Positions 36,384 through 46,615 of a stretch of DNA of 64,000 bases are shown here, piece by piece. Position numbers and translations under genes: made by a program. The DNA is from Pseudonocardia autotrophica. Its GTDB lineage: Bacteria; Actinomycetota; Actinomycetes; Mycobacteriales; Pseudonocardiaceae. Positions within the stretch are counted from its first letter, which is position 1; the number at the start of each line of letters is the position of its first letter. Under the pieces are notes generated by a model. That model was not told the origin of the DNA, ran no database searches, and was given only the letters and a program-made list of their open reading frames with translations. The DNA is taken from assembly GCF_000717175.1 (NCBI RefSeq), contig NZ_JNYD01000022.1:130622-194621 (forward strand), in the 5' to 3' direction.

Positions 36384-36931
36384 ACGGCTGGAAGCGCGCG
36401 GGGCGCGGGGCGCGGACCCGGTTCGTCGCGACCCTCGAGGAGCAGGAGTCGACGGTCCTGCGTGGGCTGGTCACCGAGGTCACCCAGATGCTCGACGGGC
36501 GCACCGCCGACACCCCGCAGGACGAGCTCGCCGAGCTGACCGGCATGCGCACCGGGCCGACCTCCCGCCCGGACGACCGGGTCCTCGCCCGCCTGCTGCC
36601 GGACTTCACCTCGGAGGACGCCGACCTCGCCGCCGGCCTGCGCTCGCTGCACGAACCCGAGCTCATCCAGGCGAAGAAGCACGCCGCGGAGTCCGTGCTC
36701 ACCGCGCTGCCCGGCCGGGGCGGGCGGGTCGAGCTGACGGTCGAGCAGGCCGACGAGTGGTTGGCGGCGCTCAACGACGTCCGGCTCGCGCTGGGGACCG
36801 CCCTGGACGTCTCGGAGGAGACGCCCGAGGAGTTCCCGGAGGACGACCCCCGCGCCCCGCACCTCGGCGTCTACCACTGGCTCACCTTCGTGCAGGACTC
36901 GCTGGTCCAGGCGCGGATGCAGGTGCTGTAG
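36380..36931 (+). CDS. DUF2017 family protein
   Basis: 183 residues, helical, starting GTG in an overlap with clp[20 protein letters not shown] at the C-terminus and [22 protein letters not shown] are typical of DUF2017. Its role is unknown. It follows clpS across actinobacteria (Rv1332 in M. tuberculosis). A perfect CGATCGTG-TT-CACGATCG inverted repeat lies 13 bases after its stop and may end the transcript. Confidence 0.85.
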   Translation: MNGWKRAGRGARTRFVATLEEQESTVLRGLVTEVTQMLDGRTADTPQDELAELTGMRTGPTSRPDDRVLARLLPDFTSEDADLAAGLRSLHEPELIQAKKHAAESVLTALPGRGGRVELTVEQADEWLAALNDVRLALGTALDVSEETPEEFPEDDPRAPHLGVYHWLTFVQDSLVQARMQVL

Positions 36932-36944
36932 GTCCTGCGCACCC

Positions 36945-36962
36945 CGATCGTGTTCACGATCG
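36945..36962. terminator. Inverted repeat after the DUF2017 gene
   Basis: CGATCGTG and CACGATCG flank TT in a perfect inverted repeat 13 bases after the DUF2017 stop. It could be a terminator or an operator in front of the secretion-cargo-like genes that follow. Confidence 0.4.
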
Positions 36963-37018
36963 CAACGGGTTCGTCGCGGACGTGCCCGTGTCGGGTGGTT
37001 CGCTGAGATCATCCCGGC

Positions 37019-37369
37019 ATGACCGCTCCTCGGTGGGACGACCCGGGTCCCGTCGTCCCCCGCTCCCCCCAGTCCCTCAGCTACTCACCCGTGCTCCGGG
37101 TCGACCCGGAGAGGGTGGAGGGGTTGGTGGGGAGGTTGGAGGGTGTGATTCGAGAGCTTGCGATGACCGAAGTGCGTTTGGCCTCCTTCATGTTCGTTGC
37201 AGCGCCAGGCAATGACGAAGTAAGCAGAAATGCGGCTCGGCAGGCCGTGAGCATGTTTGAGGGCGCTCGGTCTTATCTGGGAGAGTGGCGTCGACAGCTG
37301 ATCGAAGCGAAGGAAGCGCTCGAGTCTCAGATGGCCGGTTACGTGAGCGCCGACAGCCGGAGTGCCTGA
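37019..37369 (+). CDS. Small helical protein with a type VII secretion motif (PE/ESX-like)
   Basis: 116 residues, mostly helical after a Pro-rich start. Near the C-terminus is YVSAD, which fits the YxxxD/E signal of type VII secretion substrates. Size, position and partner (a PPE-like gene two genes on) suggest a PE-like half of a secreted pair. From about 37140 the base composition falls and rare AT-rich codons appear, unlike the neighbours. Family not recognised directly. Confidence 0.6.
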   Translation: MTAPRWDDPGPVVPRSPQSLSYSPVLRVDPERVEGLVGRLEGVIRELAMTEVRLASFMFVAAPGNDEVSRNAARQAVSMFEGARSYLGEWRRQLIEAKEALESQMAGYVSADSRSA

Positions 37370-37372
37370 CTG

Positions 37373-37936
37373 ATGTCGAGGTGTGCGATTGGTGCTTGGC
37401 TTGCCGCATTCGCATTCGCAGTCGTTTCGACGGCCTGTTCCGGCCCCGCGACAACATCGGTAGAACAAGCTTCGGCGGCGCCAACGGCCGCGTCGACTCT
37501 CCAAGTTCCGGAGATCGCTGAGCCGCTCGACGCGTCCGGTCTCGCATCCTGCTCGATGCTCGGCGCGGAGCGCTTGCGTCGGCTCGGATTGGATGAATCG
37601 ACTGGTCGTGATTACTCCACGAACATTGCGACGGGGTGTGCGTGGGTTGCGGTTGATGGGAATTATATGTCAAGCCTCGGACTCAGGACGGATGCAGGAG
37701 TCCAGCTGGCGTATGACCTGAGAGACTCGTTTCCGTCATTCGAGGAGGAAGAGGTCGACGGATACCCTGCTGTCCATCTTGGCTCGCCAAGTTCGGTATC
37801 TTGTCAATATTGGGTTGGAATCGCTGAGACTCAATCTTTCAATGTCGAGGTTCGTAATCTAACCGATTCGTCGCCTTCGTTGTGTGGCAGGGCTCGAGCA
37901 ATGGCGTCGGAATTTCTGGACGCGCTGCGGAAGTAG
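37373..37936 (+). CDS. DUF3558-type lipoprotein
   Basis: 187 residues. A signal peptide ends in a lipobox (VVSTAC, Cys22), so it is a lipoprotein anchored outside. The rest, with LDASGLASCSMLGAERLRRLGL, GCAWVAVDGNY and a final LCGRARAMASEFLDAL, matches the DUF3558 family of actinobacterial surface lipoproteins. Its codons are clearly AT-richer than the surroundings (for example AATTATATG near 37660), a sign of transfer or relaxed selection. It lies between the two proposed type VII cargo genes. Confidence 0.82.
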   Translation: MSRCAIGAWLAAFAFAVVSTACSGPATTSVEQASAAPTAASTLQVPEIAEPLDASGLASCSMLGAERLRRLGLDESTGRDYSTNIATGCAWVAVDGNYMSSLGLRTDAGVQLAYDLRDSFPSFEEEEVDGYPAVHLGSPSSVSCQYWVGIAETQSFNVEVRNLTDSSPSLCGRARAMASEFLDALRK

Positions 37937-37944
37937 GGGGAGCT

Positions 37945-39234
37945 GTGGCGGAGAGGGCGTACAACGGGACGGCGGTGGCGTTCGAGGGGATGACCTTGCC
38001 GGAGATCCGGGACCCCGTGGCGACCGGGCCGGGGCCGGGGTCGATGCGGGCGGCGGAGCAGGCGCTGGCCGAGGTGTCGCGGAAGCTCGCGGACGTCAAC
38101 GCCGAGCTCGAGGCGCTGGAGCGGGAGTACGCGGACGCGCACGAGGGCGAGGCGGCCGAGGGCACGCGGATGTACCTGCGGAAGCTGGGGGAGCCGGGAC
38201 GGGTCGGCACCGTCATGTTCCAGCTGGCGGCGCGGGCGCTGGGCGACCAGGCCGAGTACTACACGGTCGCACACCGGGAGCTCGCCGCCCTGCAGCCCTC
38301 CGACTCGCACCTCGGCAACTCCGCCACCTCGCAGCTCGCGCTGGAGCGGCAGCAGTCGGCCGCGCACGTCGCGAACCGGTACCAGGAGAACTCGAACGCC
38401 AACCTCTCGACCGCGTTCCAGGCCTTCACCCCGCTCGCGCTCCCGACGCCCGACACCGCCGCCGTCGCACCCGCCACCGCGCCCGGATGGCCCGATGACA
38501 GAGGTGCCGCCGTCTCGGCCGCGCCCACGACCGTTGCGACCGCTCCGCCCGGAACCGGGGGATCGCCGGCCCCACCGGGGATGCCCGCGCCGGTCCCGAG
38601 CGGTCCCACGGACGTCACGGCGCCGCCTGTGGCTCCGGCCGCGACCCCGCCGGGTCCCGCCGCCGCGTCCGGCCGCGCCGGCACGCCGAGCGCCACGCCC
38701 GTGCAAGGAACGCCGCCAGCCGGCCGCGCGCCGACGCCGATCGCAGGGCTGAGCCGCTCCACCAGGGCCGCCACGCCACCGCTCCCGTCCGGCGACCGGC
38801 CACTCGCACCCCGGGCCGCGGTCGACCTGCCGCCCGGCGTCCTCAGCCCCTCGGTGCCCCGGGCGCCCGGTAGGTACGGCAGCGCAAGCACGGCCATGCC
38901 CTCCGCGAGGCCGCTCGAGACCGGCCGCACCACGGCGCCCCGCACGACCGCCCCGCGCCTCGGTGAGCCGGCCCCGCGGCTCGCCCCGGTCGAGCGGCTA
39001 CGCGGCGCCGACCCGCTGGCCGAGCAGGCACGCCCCGCCCCAGCGGCGCGATCGACGTCGTCGCACCTCCCCTTCGTGCCGGCGGGAGTGGGCGGCACCC
39101 GCCGCGGCGAGCCGCACCCGCGGCCGGACTGGCTGGTCGAGGACGATCCCGAGGGCGTCTGGCTGGCCGATGTCCCGACGTACGGACCGGGCGTCCTGCG
39201 CGGCGAGGACGGCGGTACGGGATCGGGCATGTGA
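37945..39234 (+). CDS. PPE-like protein with a Pro/Ala-rich tail
   Basis: 429 residues. The first 170 are helical and Ala-rich with coiled-coil character (AAEQALAEVSRKLADVNAELEALEREYADAHEG), similar to PPE-domain proteins of Pseudonocardiales. A low-complexity tail of about 230 residues is rich in Pro, Ala, Thr and Arg. The end is conserved in style: HPRPDWLVEDDPEGVWLADVPTYGPGVL. The GTG at 37945 follows GGGGAG. It is probably exported through an ESX system with the small gene upstream. Confidence 0.7.
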   Translation: MAERAYNGTAVAFEGMTLPEIRDPVATGPGPGSMRAAEQALAEVSRKLADVNAELEALEREYADAHEGEAAEGTRMYLRKLGEPGRVGTVMFQLAARALGDQAEYYTVAHRELAALQPSDSHLGNSATSQLALERQQSAAHVANRYQENSNANLSTAFQAFTPLALPTPDTAAVAPATAPGWPDDRGAAVSAAPTTVATAPPGTGGSPAPPGMPAPVPSGPTDVTAPPVAPAATPPGPAAASGRAGTPSATPVQGTPPAGRAPTPIAGLSRSTRAATPPLPSGDRPLAPRAAVDLPPGVLSPSVPRAPGRYGSASTAMPSARPLETGRTTAPRTTAPRLGEPAPRLAPVERLRGADPLAEQARPAPAARSTSSHLPFVPAGVGGTRRGEPHPRPDWLVEDDPEGVWLADVPTYGPGVLRGEDGGTGSGM

Positions 39235-39285
39235 GTCTCGTCGGGCGGATGTGCTCCGGACGGACGCGTTACGTACGCTGGCAAC

Positions 39286-39756
39286 GTGCTGGTCATCCGG
39301 AAGGATCTCCTCGACGAGATCGTCGCCCATGCCCGCCGGGACCACCCGGACGAGGCCTGTGGCGTCGTCGCGGGTCCCGAGGGCTCCGACCGGCCCGAGC
39401 GGTTCATCCCGATGCTGAACGCGGCGCGCTCGCCCACGTTCTACGAGTTCGACTCGGGTGACCTGCTCCGGCTGTACCGCGAGATGGACTCGCGCGACGA
39501 GGTGCCCGTGGTGATCTACCACTCGCACACCGCGACCGAGGCCTACCCGTCGCGCACCGACATCTCGTACGCCTCCGAGCCCGAGGCGCACTACGTCCTG
39601 GTCTCCACCCGCGACTCGGCGGAGACGAACCACACGGGCCACGAGTTCCGGTCGTTCCGGATCGTCGACGGTGTGGTGACCGAGGAAGAAGTCGAGGTCG
39701 TGGAGACTTATATGTTCGCGCACACCGGCGCGGACGACGTCCCCGACCTCGGCTGA
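39286..39756 (+). CDS. mec: JAMM metalloprotease acting on CysO (Mec-like)
   Basis: 156 residues of the Mov34/MPN+ (M67) family. Zinc site: Glu23, His79, His81 and Asp92, in YHSHTATEAYPSRTD. The M. tuberculosis homologue (Rv1334) releases cysteine from the CysO-cysteine adduct. It is followed by cysO and cysM in the same order. The GTG is six bases after TACGCT, so the transcript is leaderless. Confidence 0.92.
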   Translation: MLVIRKDLLDEIVAHARRDHPDEACGVVAGPEGSDRPERFIPMLNAARSPTFYEFDSGDLLRLYREMDSRDEVPVVIYHSHTATEAYPSRTDISYASEPEAHYVLVSTRDSAETNHTGHEFRSFRIVDGVVTEEEVEVVETYMFAHTGADDVPDLG

Positions 39757-39810
39757 CCCGTCCTCGCCACACCCTCACCGAACGAACCCGAGCAGGAGCA
39801 CCGAAGAACC

Positions 39811-41101
<1,291 letters not shown>

Positions 41102-41237
41102 GTCACCCCAGATGGACGGCGGGCGTCGCCGCGGCGACGTCCCGCCGGGTCGCCTTCACCAGCACCAGGGGTCCGACGGTTCTGGTCCGATTCCGGTTCA
41201 CGGCAGGGTGACGGTGTTCCCGCGTACTCTCGGCCAC

Positions 41238-41873
41238 ATGGCTGCGCCGCAGGTACCGAGCTCCCTCCCCGCCGCGCGGTCGTCGCGCGGCATCGCGCGC
41301 ATCGTCCCGCCGCACCCGCTCGGGGCGGCCGTGGTCATGCTCCTGTTCACCGCGGTGCTCTACGCCGTGGAGTTCTACGACCAGATGTCGGGCCAGTACC
41401 TCGACAACGAGGGGATCATCTCCCGCAACGCCGACGGGGCGTGGGGCATCCTCTGGGCGCCGCTGCTGCACGGCGGGTGGCCGCACCTCTGGGCCAACAC
41501 CCTGCCGTTCCTGGTCTTCGGCTGGCTCGCGATGGCGGGCGGGATCCGGCAGTGGGTCGGCGTCACGGCGCTGATCTGGCTCGGCAGCGGGGCGGCCGTG
41601 TGGCTCGTCGGGCCGAGCATGGCGTCGACGATCGGCATGTCCGGCGTCATCTTCGGCTGGTTGCTGTTCCTGCTGGCCAGGGGCTTCTTCGCGCGCTCGG
41701 GCCGGCAGATCGCGCTGGCCGTGGTCCTGCTGTTCCTCGAGGGTGGGATGCTGTTCGGCGTGCTCCCCGGCAACCCCGGGATCTCCTGGCAGGCCCACCT
41801 GTTCGGCGCGCTGTTCGGGATCCTGGCCGCGTGGATCGTCGCGCGGGCCGACCGCACGCCGGCGCCGGTCTGA
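41238..41873 (+). CDS. Rhomboid family intramembrane serine protease
   Basis: 211 residues with six membrane segments. The catalytic Ser135 is in [10 protein letters not shown] and His187 in [21 protein letters not shown], with the oxyanion Asn, is at 78-87. The ATG is seven bases from TACTCT, so a leaderless start. Substrates unknown. This gene follows cysM in mycobacteria too (Rv1337). Confidence 0.92.
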   Translation: MAAPQVPSSLPAARSSRGIARIVPPHPLGAAVVMLLFTAVLYAVEFYDQMSGQYLDNEGIISRNADGAWGILWAPLLHGGWPHLWANTLPFLVFGWLAMAGGIRQWVGVTALIWLGSGAAVWLVGPSMASTIGMSGVIFGWLLFLLARGFFARSGRQIALAVVLLFLEGGMLFGVLPGNPGISWQAHLFGALFGILAAWIVARADRTPAPV

Positions 41874-41922
41874 TGGTCGGCGCCGCGACCTCGCCCCCGC
41901 CCCCGATCACCGCAGGACACCC

Positions 41923-42753
41923 GTGACCGATCTCGACGCGCCCATCGGCATCTTCGACTCCGGCGTCGGCGGCCTCACCGTCGCCCGCGCCGTCATCGAC
42001 CAGCTCCCCGCCGAGCGGATCGTCTACGTGGGCGACACCGCCCACGGCCCGTACGGCCCGCTGCGCATCGCCGACATCCGCCGGCACGCGCTCGCCATCG
42101 GGGACGACCTGGTCGACCGTGGCGTGAAGCTGCTGGTCATCGCCTGCAACACCGCCTCGGCGGCCTGCCTGGCCGACGCCCGCGAGCGCTACCCCGTGCC
42201 CGTCGTCGAGGTCGTCCTGCCGGCCGTCCGGCGCGCGGTCGCCGCGACCCGCAACGGCCGGATCGGCGTGATCGGCACGAAGGCCACCATCGCCTCCGGC
42301 GCCTACACGGACGCCTTCGCCGCGGCCCGGGACGTCGAGGTCACCGCCGTCGCCTGCCCGCGGTTCGTCGACTTCGTGGAGCGGGGGATGACGAGCGGGC
42401 GGCAGGTCCTCGGGCTCGCGCAGAGCTACCTGGAGCCGCTGCAGCAGGCCCGCGTCGACACCGTGGTGCTCGGGTGCACGCACTATCCGCTGCTCACCGG
42501 CGTGCTGCAGATCGTGCTGGGGCCGGAGGTCACGCTGGTGTCGAGCGCCGACGAGACGGCCAAGGACGTCGTGCGCACCCTCATGGCGTCGGACCTCGCG
42601 CGGGACCCGGAGACGGACCCGCCGCCGGGCCCGCACGAGTTCCTCGCGACCGGCGACCCGGAGCCCTTCCGGCGGCTCGGCCGGCGCTTCCTCGGCCCGG
42701 AGATCGGCCGGGTCCAGCAGGTGCCGACCGATGCCGTGGAGGCGCTCCGGTAG
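41923..42753 (+). CDS. murI: Glutamate racemase
   Basis: 276 residues. The two catalytic cysteines are Cys75 (ACNTASA) and Cys185 (LGCTHYPLL). [16 protein letters not shown] opens the protein. It makes D-glutamate for peptidoglycan. The GTG follows CAGGACACCC. The stop TAG doubles as the first bases of the -10 box (TAGCGT) of the next gene. Confidence 0.95.
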   Translation: MTDLDAPIGIFDSGVGGLTVARAVIDQLPAERIVYVGDTAHGPYGPLRIADIRRHALAIGDDLVDRGVKLLVIACNTASAACLADARERYPVPVVEVVLPAVRRAVAATRNGRIGVIGTKATIASGAYTDAFAAARDVEVTAVACPRFVDFVERGMTSGRQVLGLAQSYLEPLQQARVDTVVLGCTHYPLLTGVLQIVLGPEVTLVSSADETAKDVVRTLMASDLARDPETDPPPGPHEFLATGDPEPFRRLGRRFLGPEIGRVQQVPTDAVEALR

Positions 42754-42762
42754 CGTCGGAGC

Positions 42763-43128
42763 GTGATCGGCGTCCTGGAGATCGTGGCTTACGTGGCCGC
42801 GGCGGCCGTCGCCCTGTACGGCCTGTTCACCACGGTCCGCAACCGCCCGCCGGACCGCACGCACCGGATCGCGGTCGGGGTGTTCGAGGCGGTCCTGGTC
42901 GTCCAGGCGGTCGTCGCGGCGGTGCGCGTGTTCACCGGCGTCCAGCTGCCCGAGCAGTCGACCTTCCTCATCTACCTGCTGGTCAGCGTGTGCGTCATGC
43001 CCATCGCCCTGCAGTTCGCCACCGCTGAGCCGACCCGCTGGGGCGGCACGGTGATCGCCGTCGGCGCGATCGGGACCGGGGTGGCCGTCTGGCGGCTGCA
43101 CGACCTGTGGGTCGCCGGGAATGGCTGA
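42763..43128 (+). CDS. Small integral membrane protein
   Basis: 121 residues with four predicted membrane helices and short loops, among them RNRPPDRTHRIAVG. I do not recognise the family. The GTG lies six bases after TAGCGT, overlapping the murI stop, so it has its own leaderless promoter. It overlaps the next membrane gene by eight bases, and the two may form a complex. Confidence 0.75.
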   Translation: MIGVLEIVAYVAAAAVALYGLFTTVRNRPPDRTHRIAVGVFEAVLVVQAVVAAVRVFTGVQLPEQSTFLIYLLVSVCVMPIALQFATAEPTRWGGTVIAVGAIGTGVAVWRLHDLWVAGNG

Positions 43129-43546
43129 GCCGACGAGGGGGCCGGGCAGGGAGCCGCGCGCGACGTCGAGCGGACCCGGCCGGGTCCTCATCGCCGTCTA
43201 CGCGATCTTCGCCCTCTCCGCGACGGCGCGGGCCGGCGTGCAGATCGCCGCGAAGTTCGCCGAGGCGCCGGTGGCCTACCTGCTCTCGGGCCTCGCCGGC
43301 GTCGTCTACATCCTGGCCACGATCGGCCTGGCGGGGCACGGCCCCGGGTATCGACGGCTCGCCTGGGGCGCGGTCCTGTTCGAGCTGGTCGGGGTGCTGG
43401 TGGTCGGCACGCTGACCGTGTTCGACACCGGCGACTTCCCCGACGACACGGTCTGGTCGGTCTACGGGCGCGGCTACGGTTTCATCCCGCTGGTGCTGCC
43501 GTTCGTCGGGCTGTGGTGGCTGCGACGCACCTCGGCCAGGGGTTAG
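43121..43546 (+). CDS. Integral membrane protein
   Basis: 141 residues: a basic N-terminus followed by four membrane helices, ending with LPFVGLWWLRRTSARG. It starts by overlapping the preceding membrane gene. No family recognised; such pairs beside murI occur in related actinobacteria as far as I recall. Probably accessory to the cell envelope. Confidence 0.78.
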   Translation: MAEPTRGPGREPRATSSGPGRVLIAVYAIFALSATARAGVQIAAKFAEAPVAYLLSGLAGVVYILATIGLAGHGPGYRRLAWGAVLFELVGVLVVGTLTVFDTGDFPDDTVWSVYGRGYGFIPLVLPFVGLWWLRRTSARG

Positions 43547-43555
43547 CCTCCTCAC

Positions 43556-44329
43556 ATGAAGGTCGTCGTGCTCGGCTGCTCCGGCAGCGGACCGGGGCCG
43601 GGCTCGCCGGCGTCCGGCTACCTCGTGGAGGCGGGGGGCACCCGGCTGGCCCTCGACCTCGGCAACGGCACCTTCGGCGCGCTGCAGCGCGCCCTGGACC
43701 CCTGGGCGCTCGACTCCGTGGCCTTCAGCCACCTGCACCCGGACCACTGCGCGGACTTCTCGGCGCTCGCCGTGTGGCGGCGCTACCACCCGGCCCCGCC
43801 CTTCGACCCCACGCGCAACCGGCTGCCGGTGTTCGCGCCGGTCGAGGCGCCGGAGCGGCTCGGGGCGGCCTACGCCCCGTCGGCGGCCGAGCGGGCCGAG
43901 ACTGACCTCGAGGACGTCTTCGCCTTCGGGGCCCTCGGCGACGGCTGCGAGGCCACCGTCGGCGGAGCCGTGCTGCGGGCGGCGGCGGTCGACCACCTCT
44001 GCGAGGCCTATGCCCTGCGCGTGGAGCACGGGGGCCGCAGCCTCGTCTACAGCGGCGACACCGGGCCCTGCCGGGGGCTCGTCGACCTGGCGCGGGGTGC
44101 GGACGTCCTGCTCTGCGAGGCGTCCTGGCCGCACACCGACGACATGCCCACGGGTGTCCACCTGTCCGGCCGGCAGGCGGGGGAGCACGCCGCGGCGGCG
44201 GGCGTCGGACGGCTGCTGCTCACGCACGTGCCGATCTGGACCGACCCCGACGCGATGCTGGCTGAGGCCAAGGCCTCGTTCGACGGGCCGGTGGAGCTGG
44301 TCCGTCCGGACGGCGAGTACGAGGTCTGA
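43556..44329 (+). CDS. Metallo-beta-lactamase-fold hydrolase (cyclic nucleotide phosphodiesterase-like)
   Basis: 257 residues. The zinc motif is HLHPDHCAD (His59, His61, Asp63, His64). SGDTGPC and LLLTHVPIW supply later ligands. The syntenic M. tuberculosis gene, Rv1339, sits before rphA and has been described as a cAMP phosphodiesterase; this one could do the same. The ATG is six bases after TAGCCT, so leaderless. Confidence 0.87.
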   Translation: MKVVVLGCSGSGPGPGSPASGYLVEAGGTRLALDLGNGTFGALQRALDPWALDSVAFSHLHPDHCADFSALAVWRRYHPAPPFDPTRNRLPVFAPVEAPERLGAAYAPSAAERAETDLEDVFAFGALGDGCEATVGGAVLRAAAVDHLCEAYALRVEHGGRSLVYSGDTGPCRGLVDLARGADVLLCEASWPHTDDMPTGVHLSGRQAGEHAAAAGVGRLLLTHVPIWTDPDAMLAEAKASFDGPVELVRPDGEYEV

Positions 44330-44351
44330 GCCCCCTTCCTAGGATGTCGGG

Positions 44352-45074
44352 GTGACGCGAGCAGACGGCAGGAGCGACGACGAGCTGCGCCCGGTGCGCA
44401 TCACCCGCGGTTTCCAGAAGCACCCGGCGGGCTCCGTGCTCGTCGAGTTCGGGGACACCAAGGTGCTGTGCGCGGCCAGCGTGACCGAGGGTGTACCGCG
44501 CTGGCGCAAGGGATCAGGGCTGGGCTGGCTCACCGCGGAGTACGCGATGCTGCCCTCGGCCACCAACACCCGCTCGGACCGCGAGTCCGTCAAGGGCCGG
44601 ATCGGCGGCCGCACCCACGAGATCAGTCGGCTGATCGGGCGGTCGCTGCGCGCCTGCATCGACCTCAAGGCGCTGGGAGAGAACACCATCGCGCTCGACT
44701 GCGACGTCCTGCAGGCCGACGGCGGCACCCGCACCGCGGCCATCACCGGTGCGTACGTGGCCCTGGTCGACGCCGTGACCTGGCTGGGCGAGCGCAACAA
44801 GCTGGCCGATCCGAAGCCGATCTCGTGCCAGGTGGCGGCGGTGAGCGTCGGCGTCGTCGACGGGCGCGTGCGGCTGGACCTGCCCTACGAGGAGGACTCG
44901 CGCGCGGAGGTCGACACCAACGTCGTCGCGACGGACACCGGCACATTGATCGAGGTCCAGGGCACGGGCGAGGGTGCGACGTTCACCCGCAGCACGCTCG
45001 ACGCCATGCTCGACTCCGCGCTGGCGGGCATCGCGCAGCTCACCCGCATCCAGACCGAGGCGCTCGAGTCGTGA
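44352..45074 (+). CDS. rph: Ribonuclease PH
   Basis: 240 residues. VSVTEG-like sequence ([27 protein letters not shown]) and [17 protein letters not shown] and [22 protein letters not shown] stretches are typical. It trims tRNA 3' ends using phosphate. The GTG lies six bases after TAGGAT, and rdgB overlaps its stop (GTGA). Confidence 0.95.
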   Translation: MTRADGRSDDELRPVRITRGFQKHPAGSVLVEFGDTKVLCAASVTEGVPRWRKGSGLGWLTAEYAMLPSATNTRSDRESVKGRIGGRTHEISRLIGRSLRACIDLKALGENTIALDCDVLQADGGTRTAAITGAYVALVDAVTWLGERNKLADPKPISCQVAAVSVGVVDGRVRLDLPYEEDSRAEVDTNVVATDTGTLIEVQGTGEGATFTRSTLDAMLDSALAGIAQLTRIQTEALES

Positions 45075-45664
45075 AGATCCTGCTCGCCACGCGCAACGCC
45101 GGGAAGCTCGTCGAACTGCGCCGGCTGGCCGAGGGCTCGGGCGTCGAGGTGCTCGGCCTGGCCGACGTCGCCGAGTTCCCCGAGGCCCCCGAGACGGGCG
45201 CGACCTTCGCCGAGAACGCGCTGGCCAAGGCGCGCGACGCGGCCGCCGCGACCGGGCTGCCGTCCGTCGCCGACGACTCCGGGCTCGCCGTCGACGCGCT
45301 CAACGGCATGCCGGGGGTGCTCTCCGCGCGCTGGGTGGGCCGGCACGGCGACGACCTCGCCAATCTGAACCTGCTCCTCGGCCAGCTGGCCGACGTCCCC
45401 GACGAGCGCCGCGGCGCCGCCTTCGTCTGCGCGGCGGCGCTCGTGGTCCCGGACGGGCCCGAGGAGGTCGTGCACGGGGAGTGGCGCGGGCGGCTCGTCC
45501 GGGCGCCGCGGGGGAGCAACGGCTTCGGCTACGACCCGATCTTCGTGCCGGAGGGGGAGGAGCGGACCTCCGCCGAGCTCAGCCCGGACGAGAAGGACGC
45601 GGCCAGCCACCGGGGCCGGGCCTTCCGTGCCCTCCTCCCGCACCTGGAAGCCCTGCCGGGCTGA
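45071..45664 (+). CDS. rdgB: Non-canonical purine NTP pyrophosphatase (RdgB/HAM1)
   Basis: 197 residues. [16 protein letters not shown] at the start and [37 protein letters not shown] and [17 protein letters not shown] are the family motifs. It removes ITP, XTP and dITP. It starts in an overlap with rph. Confidence 0.95.
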   Translation: MKILLATRNAGKLVELRRLAEGSGVEVLGLADVAEFPEAPETGATFAENALAKARDAAAATGLPSVADDSGLAVDALNGMPGVLSARWVGRHGDDLANLNLLLGQLADVPDERRGAAFVCAAALVVPDGPEEVVHGEWRGRLVRAPRGSNGFGYDPIFVPEGEERTSAELSPDEKDAASHRGRAFRALLPHLEALPG

Positions 45665-45686
45665 GGGCTCGACCGCGCCGCGCGCT

Positions 45687-45798
45687 ATGGCTCCATGACG
45701 CTGGAAACCCGCAGCTCAGAGGCGCGTTGTGGAACCATGACGCGTTTTGGTCGCGCGTGGGAAGCGCGTGATGGGGGCATGGTGCGTGGCCCTGCCGA
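45687..45798. repeat. Intergenic direct and inverted repeats between rdgB and the pcaC-like gene
   Basis: CCATGACGC occurs at 45693-45701 and 45735-45743. ATGACGCG at 45737-45744 is mirrored by CGCGTGAT near 45766-45773. The stretch lies between convergent genes and could fold into terminator-like structures, but no single clean stem stands out. Confidence 0.4.
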
Positions 45799-46197
45799 TC
45801 AGTCGGTGGGGGCGTCCTCGGCGAGGACCTTCTTCGCCCGGGCGAAGGCGCTGTTGGCGGCGGGGACACCGCAGTAGATCGCGCTCTGCAGCAGCACCTC
45901 GACGATCTCCTCGTCGGTCAGCCCGTTGCGGCGGGCCGCGCGCAGGTGCAGCTCCAGCTCGTCGAGGTGCCCGTGCGCGACGAGCGCGGTCAGCGTGATC
46001 GCGCTGCGCATCCTCCGGTCCAGGCCGGGCCGGGTCCAGATCCCGCCCCAGGCGTAGCGCGTGATCATCTCCTGGAACTCGCCGGTGACGTCGTCGGCCC
46101 GCTCCAGCGAGGCGTCGACGTGCGTGGCGCCCAGGACCTCGCGGCGGACGGCGAGGCCCGCGGGATCGAGGTCCAGCTCGCGCTTCTCGGTGTTCAC
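45799..46197 (-). CDS. pcaC: 4-carboxymuconolactone decarboxylase family protein
   Basis: 132 residues. ITRYAWGGIWTRPGLDRRMRSAITLTALVAHGHLDELELHLRAARRNGLT is close to PcaC of the protocatechuate branch of the beta-ketoadipate pathway. VLLQSAIYCGVPAANSAF completes the domain. No other pca gene adjoins, so a related alkylhydroperoxidase-like role cannot be excluded. The ATG lies at 46197. Confidence 0.85.
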   Translation of the reverse strand: MNTEKRELDLDPAGLAVRREVLGATHVDASLERADDVTGEFQEMITRYAWGGIWTRPGLDRRMRSAITLTALVAHGHLDELELHLRAARRNGLTDEEIVEVLLQSAIYCGVPAANSAFARAKKVLAEDAPTD

Positions 46198-46330
46198 GGC
46201 CGCACGGTAGCCCGGCGGGGGTGTTCGGGCCGGGCGGGTTCCGGTGATCGGAAGGCGCGGGGTGTGCTCATGGACCCGTCGGGTCGTCGCTCTCCGCTGA
46301 CGCGAGTGGTCTCGGCTGCGGGTCGTGACG

Positions 46331-46487
46331 ATGATCGTCGTTGCGGACCGGTGGGCGCCGGATGTGGCGCTGTGCGGTCCTATTCGGCGATCTTGTGACG
46401 CCGCCGGGTGGCGGTGGCCGGCGTGATCGCTGCCTCAAACCGATGAGCGCCATATCCGGCGCGGAGCGGTCCGATACGACGATCTTG
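46331..46487. repeat. Two palindromic GATC-bounded repeats of the same type as at 6.8-7.4 kb
   Basis: Units at 46331-46395 and 46423-46487 each open with TGATCG and close with GATCTTG, 65 bases long. In the first, GGACCG near the left pairs with CGGTCC on the right. GGTGATC near 46242 and GGTGATCTTC near 46513 may be decayed neighbours. The region 46198-46615 has no gene, and the next gene starts at 46616. Confidence 0.65.
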
Positions 46488-46615
46488 GACGGGGCGGGCG
46501 ATGGAGCGTGCGGTGATCTTCGGTGTCGGGCCCGGGGGCCTAGATCTGGTGCTGCGGGTCCCGGGCGGCCGGGTGTGACGACGGGCTGGGCGGCGCGGTC
46601 GGTACCGTCGCGGGA

